A stretch of 64,000 nt of DNA from SIG299 sp045531955 (GTDB lineage: Bacteria; Bacillota; Clostridia; Lachnospirales; Lachnospiraceae): positions 124,001 to 188,000 of the forward strand of contig JAZSFC010000051.1 in NCBI GenBank assembly GCA_045531955.1, in the 5' to 3' direction. Positions 58,217 through 64,000 of this stretch are shown piece after piece. A program made the position numbers and the translations under genes. Within the stretch, counting starts at the first letter, position 1, and each line of letters opens with the position of its first letter. The notes beneath the pieces were generated by a model. The model searched no databases and was not told the DNA's origin. It was given only the letters and a program-made list of their open reading frames with translations.

Positions 58217-58245
58217 TTGTCATATGGTTTTTAATACTATATAAT
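58217..58245 (+). promoter_or_regulatory. Promoter of the DUF1836 gene
   Basis: TTGTCA (58217-58222), 17 bp, perfect TATAAT (58240-58245), 59 bp before ATG 58305. Confidence 0.65.
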
Positions 58246-58304
58246 AAAATTATTAGAAGTATAATACGATTTTGATAACGATAAAATATCGAAAGGGTAG
58301 AATT

Positions 58305-58931
58305 ATGGAAAAGAAAAAAAAGGAAGTTTCCGAAATAAGAACCTTATTGGAGAATATTAAGAAGATTTCCTATATCCAACCAAATGAAATTCCAAATATC
58401 GATTTATATATGGACCAGGTAACCACCTTTATGGATCAGCATTTGGAAAAGACAAAGCGGTACAGTGAGGACAAGCTTTTAACAAAAACAATGATTAACA
58501 ACTACACTAAGAATGATTTGCTTCCGTCTCCGGTAAAGAAGAAGTATTCCAAAGATCATATGGTGATGTTGATATTTATTTACTATTTAAAGAATTTCCT
58601 GTCCATTACCGATATCCAATCTCTGGTGCATCCAATGACGGAACTGTTTTTTGACGGTAAGGGAGAAATCAGTCTGGATGAGATTTATGAAGAAATCTAT
58701 GAAATTGAAAAAGCCCAGGCAGGTTCCGTTTCCAGAGATATCCTGAAAAAAGCAAAGGTGGCAGAGGAAACCTTTGCGGATATTAAAGATGATGAACAGA
58801 GAGAGTATTTAAGAAAGTACGCTTATGCCTGCCTGCTCAGTTATGATATTTACATGAAGCGGCAGATGTTAGAGCGTCTGATTGATGAAAACTTTACCGA
58901 ACGGAAAGTAGAAAAGAACGAAGAAAAATAA
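58305..58931 (+). CDS. DUF1836 family protein (possible HTH regulator)
   Basis: 208 residues from ATG 58305 (GAAAGGGTAG upstream). DUF1836 pattern: IPNIDLYMDQVTTFMDQHL, MINNYTKNDLLPSPVKKKYSKDHMVMLIFIYYLK, and a Lys/Glu-rich end. The N-terminal 100 residues have MerR-like helix-turn-helix character. Family function is undetermined. Ends at a terminator shared with the convergent PHP gene. Confidence 0.85.
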   Translation: MEKKKKEVSEIRTLLENIKKISYIQPNEIPNIDLYMDQVTTFMDQHLEKTKRYSEDKLLTKTMINNYTKNDLLPSPVKKKYSKDHMVMLIFIYYLKNFLSITDIQSLVHPMTELFFDGKGEISLDEIYEEIYEIEKAQAGSVSRDILKKAKVAEETFADIKDDEQREYLRKYAYACLLSYDIYMKRQMLERLIDENFTERKVEKNEEK

Positions 58932-58947
58932 GAAGAAAGAGTAAGAA

Positions 58948-58980
58948 AAGCTGCACATGGAATATCCGTGTGCAGCTTAT
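58948..58980. terminator. Bidirectional terminator between DUF1836 and PHP genes
   Basis: AAGCTGCACATGG-AATAT-CCGTGTGCAGCTT, a 13 bp stem with one mismatch, T-rich on the right and A-rich on the left. Confidence 0.85.
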
Positions 58981-58985
58981 TTGTT

Positions 58986-59813
58986 TTAAAATGGAATATA
59001 CTCCGGAATCCGTTTTTTATATACATAATAGCCGGAGATACCGCAGGAACGAAGAAGTTCCTCGGTTTCTTTAAATTTTGTTGCAATTTTATCCGGAGAA
59101 TGGCCGTCGGAGCCAATGGTGATGAGGGTTCCGCCCAGTTCTAAATATCGTTTCAGGGTTTCGAGCTTTGGGTGGAAACAAGGAAGCCCTTTAATTAAAC
59201 CGGCGGTGTTGATTTCCAGTGCTTTATCTTTACTGATAAGAAGCTTGAAAATTTCATCCATTACTTCCTGATACTCCCGGAATACATAGTCTTTTTCTCC
59301 GCAATAAGGCGGAATATAGCGGATTAAGTAATCCAGATGTCCCAACGAATCGAAGTTATCGTATTCTTTGAGGGAAGTGAGCATATCGCTGAAATATTTG
59401 CTTAAGATATCCTTTGCGGTGCGGTTTTGCCAGTAACTTTCATAATAAGGATCATCATTGTCCAAAAGGTGGACAGAGCCTAAAACAAAGTCAAAAGGGT
59501 AATCAGACAGAAGCCGGTGCATCTGTTGGTTTAAATCTTCTCTGCCCGGACGAAGTCCAAGCTCGATACCGATGCCAAGGTACAGCTTGTCACGGTAAGC
59601 TTCTTTTAACGGAGTAAGAGCAGTAAAATAGTCTGCGACATTAAATTCAAACAGTGGCTCTTCTTTGGTAGTACCCGGATAGTCCAAATCCATATGATCA
59701 GTAAGGCATAAGTGGGTAATTCCTTTTTCTATGGCACCGACTACCATGGATTCCGGTGATGCATCGGAATCGGTGGAAAAGTTACAATGGGTGTGCTGGT
59801 CAGCTTTTATCAT
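58986..59813 (-). CDS. PHP-family histidinol-phosphatase (HisK/HisJ type)
   Basis: 275 residues. PHP phosphoesterase with DQHTHCNFSTDS at the start (metal-binding His), HLCLTDHMD, DFVLGSVHLLD, LGHLDYLIRY and a C-terminal GSDGHSPDKI, the usual metal ligands of the fold. Matches the HisJ-type histidinol-phosphatase of histidine biosynthesis; no other his gene is nearby, so an alternative phosphate ester substrate cannot be excluded. ATG at 59813 follows GGAAAGGA. Lies 41 bp downstream of rqcH on the same strand. Confidence 0.88.
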   Translation of the reverse strand: MIKADQHTHCNFSTDSDASPESMVVGAIEKGITHLCLTDHMDLDYPGTTKEEPLFEFNVADYFTALTPLKEAYRDKLYLGIGIELGLRPGREDLNQQMHRLLSDYPFDFVLGSVHLLDNDDPYYESYWQNRTAKDILSKYFSDMLTSLKEYDNFDSLGHLDYLIRYIPPYCGEKDYVFREYQEVMDEIFKLLISKDKALEINTAGLIKGLPCFHPKLETLKRYLELGGTLITIGSDGHSPDKIATKFKETEELLRSCGISGYYVYKKRIPEYIPF

Positions 59814-59854
59814 AAATAGTTCCTTTCCAATAACTTTCTTCTACGTTAGTAGAA

Positions 59855-61633
59855 TTATTCTTCCACGAGTGTTAAAGCGGAGATATCCGGTGTGGCAATC
59901 ATGGAATAATTGGTATAGTATACAACAAAGCCCGGTTTGCCTCCGGCAGGTTTTTTTACATGTTTTTTCTCAATGTAGTCGATTTCAACCTTTTCGTTAT
60001 CGCGGCCTTTGGAATAGAACGCAGCCAGTGCGGCAGCTTCTTCAAACACCCGGTCAGGAAGTTCTTCGGTAGGAACTCCGTTTGTTTTTAAAACAACATG
60101 GGACCCCGGAACTCCTTTGGCATGGAACCACCAGTCGTTACCGGTAGCAAACTGAAAGGTCAGTTCGTCGTTTTGCAGGTTGTTTTTTCCGACATACATG
60201 TGATAACCGTCACTGGATACATAGTGCAGAGGCTGATTTTTTAATTTGACTTTCTGTGGCTTTTTCTTTGTGTTTTTATCGATATGGCGGCGTAGGTAAC
60301 CGCTTTCGATAAGCTCTTCTTTGATAGCATTTAAATCGTCCTCAGTGAGGGCTAAATCTAGGGAAAGACGCACACTTTCCATGTAATCCAGTGCATCTTT
60401 GGTTTCTTTAATATAGACGGAAAGTGCTTCGTGTGTACGTTTCAGTTTGTTATATTTCTCAAAGTATTTTTTCGCATTTTCCATGGCGGATAAAGTTTCG
60501 TCCAACGGAATAGTGATTTCTTCATTGGTATAGTAGTTTAATGCCTGCATGGATTTGGAACCCGGTTCAACACTATAGCCGTAAGTGGTGATTAGTTCAC
60601 CATAAATCTTGTAGTTCTCACGTTTTTCCGTATCTTTTAACTGTTTGGTCTGCAGGTCATACTTTTTAGCTTCACGCTCGATAGCGGTGTTAACAATACG
60701 GCGTAAATCCGCAGATTTTTGGCGGATGCGGGTAATTTGATTCTTTTTAGCATAATAGTCTTCTAAAACAGCGGAAATACTGCCATATGTTTTGATTTCC
60801 AGTCCTTCCCTCGGATGGTCGGCGTAGCAGGAGAGAGGAACGGCGGAAAATTCTATCGGAGCATCCTCCTGAAAGACGATACAAGGGGAGAAGGTTCCCT
60901 CCTTTACAGTATCTGTAAAGCGTTCCAAAACTTTAAACAGGTGTATGCCGAAATCTTCGGAAATGGTATTGGCAGGTAAGTCTGAAGAAAGTCCGGCACG
61001 ATGACACAGCTCCTCTGCCATGACAGGGCTGATACCGGTAAGGCCGGTGTATAATGCCTTGGATAGTGGCATCGGTTTAGAAAGTACAAACTGCTTTAAA
61101 CCTTCATGCGATAGGGTGAGTGGATTCGCTTTTTCTACCGTTTGAGGGATAAAATAGCTGCGTCCCGGTAAAACCTCACGTACGGAGCTGACAAAGCCGG
61201 AAATATGCTTGATACTGTCTACAATGACATAGTTTTCGTCACACAGGATAATGTTGCTGTGCTTGCCCATAATTTCAATAATCAGATGCTTTACTGTTAA
61301 ATCTCCCAGCTCGTCTAAATGTTCAATTTTAAAATCCAGACTGCGTTCCAGCCCCGGCTGGGTAATGGAGATAATGCGTGCACTGTTAAAGTGTTTCCGG
61401 AGCAGCATGCAGAAGTTTGGTGCTGTCAGGGGACTTGGTTTGGTAGTCTCGGTTAAATACACCAGAGGAAGGGAAGCGTCCGCAGATAAAAACAATTTAT
61501 ATACGTCATATTGCTTGATGGTGAGAATCAGTTCATCCTTTTCCGGCTGGGAAACCTTTTGGATGCGTCCGCCGGCAAGCGTATCATTTAATTCTTTTGC
61601 TAAGTTTGCTATGGTAATACCGTCAAATGCCAT
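59855..61633 (-). CDS. rqcH: Rqc2 homolog RqcH (NFACT, formerly fibronectin-binding protein A)
   Basis: 592 residues. NFACT-N domain at the start (MAFDGITIANLAKELNDTLAGGRIQKVSQPEKDEL), a helix-hairpin-helix part, a long coiled-coil (about 285-440) and NFACT-R with NDWWFHAKGVPGSHVVLK. RqcH adds Ala tails to stalled nascent chains on the 50S subunit. The gene is monocistronic or leads into the PHP gene. Confidence 0.94.
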   Translation of the reverse strand: MAFDGITIANLAKELNDTLAGGRIQKVSQPEKDELILTIKQYDVYKLFLSADASLPLVYLTETTKPSPLTAPNFCMLLRKHFNSARIISITQPGLERSLDFKIEHLDELGDLTVKHLIIEIMGKHSNIILCDENYVIVDSIKHISGFVSSVREVLPGRSYFIPQTVEKANPLTLSHEGLKQFVLSKPMPLSKALYTGLTGISPVMAEELCHRAGLSSDLPANTISEDFGIHLFKVLERFTDTVKEGTFSPCIVFQEDAPIEFSAVPLSCYADHPREGLEIKTYGSISAVLEDYYAKKNQITRIRQKSADLRRIVNTAIEREAKKYDLQTKQLKDTEKRENYKIYGELITTYGYSVEPGSKSMQALNYYTNEEITIPLDETLSAMENAKKYFEKYNKLKRTHEALSVYIKETKDALDYMESVRLSLDLALTEDDLNAIKEELIESGYLRRHIDKNTKKKPQKVKLKNQPLHYVSSDGYHMYVGKNNLQNDELTFQFATGNDWWFHAKGVPGSHVVLKTNGVPTEELPDRVFEEAAALAAFYSKGRDNEKVEIDYIEKKHVKKPAGGKPGFVVYYTNYSMIATPDISALTLVEE

Positions 61634-61842
61634 GGTTTTGTATTCCTTTTCTTTGTTTAGTGAAGAAAGCAGAGCGCTTTCATTCTCTGATTATACTTTG
61701 TTTTTTTGTGTGGTGCAAGTGGAATAGGTAAACTTATTTTATAATCGTTTTTTCACTATATTTCTTTGAAAAGGCATGTTATGATAAGTACAGTCAGAAG
61801 CGCGGAATGACATAATTATGATTAAACGAGGAGAAATAAGAT
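61634..61842. other. Divergent intergenic region between rqcH and an APH-like gene
   Basis: 209 bp, AT-rich. The plus strand has TATGAT at 61780-61785 with an upstream TG (extended -10 like) and AGGAG before ATG 61843. The minus strand carries the rqcH ribosome site. No hairpin or ORF. Confidence 0.4.
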
Positions 61843-62550
61843 ATGACACGAGATGTATTTATAAAAGAAATGCTTTCTACGGCAGTAGACATGACGCCGG
61901 TGGGAAGAATTGCAGACGAACTTAGCCCTGAGGAATTTTCTGCGGTGGAGGAACAGTTATTTGCAGATATTCTGAAAATCAGTAAGGCGGATGTATCTAA
62001 AATAAAAGGCTATGGTGAGTTTGACGAGGAAAATGGCTTAGAACATGAAACATTGCAAATGTTTTTAGAAAATGAATTTTCACCGGAGCAGGAAGGTTAC
62101 TGGAAAAACTGGACCCAGATGTTTGATACCACAATGTTGTCCAAAGGATTTTTCGATAAGTATTATGCAAAGATGATGCAGTATGCCCCATTTTGCGAAG
62201 GAAAGAGATTTTTGGTCAATAACAATACGTTCTTCTGTAACATGATTGTGAAGGAGGATGGCAGTGTCGGTTTCCCTGATTGGAGCCGTTCCGGGGTATG
62301 CGATTTTTTCCTGGATTTTGCTATTATGGATTTGAATAAGCCGTACTTGATGATTCCGGAGAAACTGTATGTTTATTTTAAGAAAATCGGCATGGAAGTA
62401 GAAAATTTCCACGAGAGATTCTTATGTATGGCTTATTACAAGGGAATTGCGACATTGATGTGGCACGCATCCATTGACGATGAAGAATCCTGCATTTCCA
62501 TTATGAAGTCTGTTTCGGAATTAGAAGAGCGGATTTGGAACATTAAGTAA
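61843..62550 (+). CDS. Degenerate aminoglycoside-phosphotransferase-fold protein
   Basis: 235 residues. The C-terminal half resembles the APH kinase C-lobe: RFLVNNNTFFCNMIVKEDGSVGFPDWSRSGVCDFFLDFAIMDL aligns with HGDLHPGN...IDW...GDPAYDLA. Both catalytic Asp positions are altered (NNN for HGD; P-D-W keeps an Asp at the metal site) and the N-lobe is short. It may be an inactive kinase or a different phosphotransferase. ATG 61843 has ACGAGGAG upstream. The next gene follows after 55 bp. Confidence 0.55.
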   Translation: MTRDVFIKEMLSTAVDMTPVGRIADELSPEEFSAVEEQLFADILKISKADVSKIKGYGEFDEENGLEHETLQMFLENEFSPEQEGYWKNWTQMFDTTMLSKGFFDKYYAKMMQYAPFCEGKRFLVNNNTFFCNMIVKEDGSVGFPDWSRSGVCDFFLDFAIMDLNKPYLMIPEKLYVYFKKIGMEVENFHERFLCMAYYKGIATLMWHASIDDEESCISIMKSVSELEERIWNIK

Positions 62551-62605
62551 TGTGATAATGTCTGCCGGACATTTTTACCTGTAAGAGGATGGAGAAATAA
62601 GTAGT

Positions 62606-63265
62606 ATGAAATATGAAAATGCAAAAGAACTATTACCGGATGCATTGTTAAAAGAAGTGCAAAAATATGCCGGAGGAAAATTGCTTTATATCCCGGTGGA
62701 AAATGAGACAAGGAGCTGGGGAGAGGTGTCCGGCTACCGGCAGAAGTTACTAAAACGAAACGTGATGATTTCCAACCGGTATAAGAACGGGGCAACTTTG
62801 TCTGAGCTGGCGGAGGAATACTTTTTGTCACTGGATTCCATAAAAAAGATTGTGTATGGCAAAAAGGAGAAAACGCTGCTGTTCGAACCCACAGTGGAAT
62901 CTGCGGTACAGTATGCCAATGCAGGATTATTGGAGGAATGGCTGACACTGTATTATAACGTATTTCAGGAGAAACGGGAGATTTTGTTTGAACATGTGAT
63001 TTGCTGTGGAGTTTTGAAGGTGCCGTTACGTCTGATAGAAACACCGGCAGAAGAGTCTACATGTGTAGAATTTGCAGAAAAATCAAAGGAGCCATTGATT
63101 ATAACCTATCGGAACGGACAATTTGAAACAGAATGTCAGAAAGAATTGTATTTCGGTTTAAAACAGCAAAAAGTAAATGCATATCCTTCTTTACTTTTAG
63201 TGCAGAGGGAAGAATATAAGAAATTTGAACGGATGTACGGACGTCATTTTGTTCTGGTAAATTAA
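62606..63265 (+). CDS. CD3324-like HTH protein with long C-terminus (219 aa)
   Basis: The first 95 residues follow the CD3324 family, a Mor-activator-like HTH: ENAKELLPDALLKEVQKYAGGKLLYIPVENETRSWGEVSGYR...YKNGATLSELAEEYFLSLDSIKKIVYG. The typical protein is about 85-95 residues; this one continues for about 125 residues with no domain I recognise. It may regulate the preceding gene. ATG 62606 is preceded by AGGATGGAGA. Ends at a terminator. Confidence 0.7.
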   Translation: MKYENAKELLPDALLKEVQKYAGGKLLYIPVENETRSWGEVSGYRQKLLKRNVMISNRYKNGATLSELAEEYFLSLDSIKKIVYGKKEKTLLFEPTVESAVQYANAGLLEEWLTLYYNVFQEKREILFEHVICCGVLKVPLRLIETPAEESTCVEFAEKSKEPLIITYRNGQFETECQKELYFGLKQQKVNAYPSLLLVQREEYKKFERMYGRHFVLVN

Positions 63266-63272
63266 GAAAAAG

Positions 63273-63306
63273 CTTGGATTGCATTATGTGTAATCCAAGT
63301 TTTTTA
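63273..63306 (+). terminator. Intrinsic terminator after the CD3324-like gene
   Basis: CTTGGATT pairs with AATCCAAG and is followed by six T residues. Confidence 0.9.
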
Positions 63307-63354
63307 TTCTCACAACTTTCCTGTTTCAAAACAATACTTCTAAAACGGAAAACC

Positions 63355-63383
63355 TTGACATTCCTAAAAAGAAAGAATATACT
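63355..63383 (+). promoter_or_regulatory. Promoter of the CobW-type gene
   Basis: TTGACA (63355-63360), 17 bp spacer, TATACT (63378-63383). The leader then contains CCGGAAAATACTATCCGG, a small hairpin. Confidence 0.75.
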
Positions 63384-63466
63384 AAATTTTATGGATTAAA
63401 TAGGACAAACCGGAAAATACTATCCGGCAATTCACATATTTAAATGTAAGAAAGGGGTATTAAAGT

Positions 63467-64000
63467 ATGACAAAAATTGATATTATTTCCGGATTTTTAG
63501 GAGCAGGAAAAACAACATTGATTAAGAAGCTTTTAGATGGTGCATTTCAAGGTGAAAAAGTAGTTTTAATCGAAAACGAATTTGGCGAAATCGGCATTGA
63601 CGGCGGTTTCTTAAAGGATGCCGGTGTGGAAATCACAGAAATGAATTCCGGCTGTATCTGCTGTTCTTTAGTAGGTGATTTCGGTAAGGCATTAAAGGAA
63701 GTGGTGGACCGTTTCGCTCCGGACCGTATTATCATTGAGCCATCCGGCGTAGGCAAGCTGTCTGACGTTATTAAGGCAGTGCAGGATGTACAGGATGAGC
63801 TTAGCGGTGCGGAACTTAACTCCTTCAGTGCAGTTGTAGATGCTTCCAAGGCAAAAATTTACATGAAGAACTTCGGTGAATTCTTCAATAATCAGGTGGA
63901 AAGTGCTAAGACCATCATTTTAAGCCGTACCCAGAATGTAAAGGAAGAAAAGTTAGAGCAGGTTGTAGCATTATTAAAGGAACATAATGCAGAAGCTGCA
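63467..64000 (+). CDS. CobW/COG0523 family GTP-binding protein, truncated by window edge
   Basis: 178 residues seen, no stop before the end. G3E GTPase: Walker A GFLGAGKTT (9-17), NEFGEIGIDGG, the metal-binding CxCC motif GCICC (62-66) and IIEPSGVG (Walker B/G3). COG0523 proteins insert or chaperone metals (Zn, Co, Fe or Ni). ATG 63467 has AAGGGG upstream. The promoter has no zinc-uptake box that I can recognise, so metal specificity is open. Confidence 0.9.
   Translation, partial: MTKIDIISGFLGAGKTTLIKKLLDGAFQGEKVVLIENEFGEIGIDGGFLKDAGVEITEMNSGCICCSLVGDFGKALKEVVDRFAPDRIIIEPSGVGKLSDVIKAVQDVQDELSGAELNSFSAVVDASKAKIYMKNFGEFFNNQVESAKTIILSRTQNVKEEKLEQVVALLKEHNAEAA

Overview
The window is a 64 kb chromosomal segment of a low-to-mid GC, Gram-positive anaerobe of the Clostridia, most likely a Lachnospiraceae member. 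I infer this from family content: DUF2812/PadR modules, DUF4003, DUF1700/DUF4097, a type-2 GalT, a Tyr T-box and RqcH. Consensus sigma-A promoters (TTGACA-17-TATAAT), AGGAGG ribosome sites and U-tract terminators fit. No rRNA, tRNA, CRISPR array, integrase or transposase was recognised. The first gene (RlmI-type methyltransferase) is cut by the left edge and the last (CobW-type GTPase) by the right edge.

Layout. 0-5.5 kb: rRNA methyltransferase, AI-2E-type permease, nucleoid-associated protein, then a PadR-controlled envelope module (PadR, DUF1700, DUF4097, PspC). 5.7-15.6 kb: argS, two P-loop ATPases, a membrane SH3 protein, then leftward argH, a small ORF and a PMCA-type Ca2+ ATPase. 15.9-26.6 kb: a co-directional, visibly AT-rich 13-gene operon that looks like a strongly diverged Tad/Flp-type pilus or secretion machine. 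It has three ParA-like proteins with degenerate P-loops, a SAF/CpaB-like protein, a stand-alone copy of the CpaF N-terminal domain, a complete CpaF-like ATPase, one large TadB/C-like membrane protein and six small single-pass proteins. 26.8-30 kb: a zinc-ribbon/TM/Ig-like surface protein, an ArsC/Spx-like protein and an AlkD-like protein. 30.1-37.3 kb: two neighbouring PadR-DUF2812 modules, the first with a NatAB-like ABC transporter, and an M50-type protease behind a double dyad operator. 37.4-46.4 kb: a solitary N6-adenine methylase (leftward), T-box plus tyrS, TraX (leftward), galK-galT, lepB and a charged DUF6033-like protein.

46.4-48.2 kb holds an XRE/zinc-ribbon regulator flanked by two large non-coding elements (about 400 and 460 nt). 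Each folds into a long nested hairpin with a branched head. 48.3-55.7 kb: a heterodimeric ABC exporter, pheA, a DUF2974 hydrolase-like protein, an orphan NMT1-type binding lipoprotein and a small acidic-tailed membrane protein. 55.7-64 kb: pcrA, DUF1836, a PHP phosphatase, rqcH, a degenerate aminoglycoside-kinase-fold protein, a CD3324-like protein and the CobW-type GTPase.

Most novel: the 13-gene Tad-like operon and the paired giant-hairpin elements. At RNA level several terminators share an unusual apical motif (ACCCGCT...CTGAYGGT), two genes have their Shine-Dalgarno inside a terminator-like hairpin, and the pspC leader has a duplicated Shine-Dalgarno with a complementary anti-SD. No search or folding software was run; all family names are from motif recognition.
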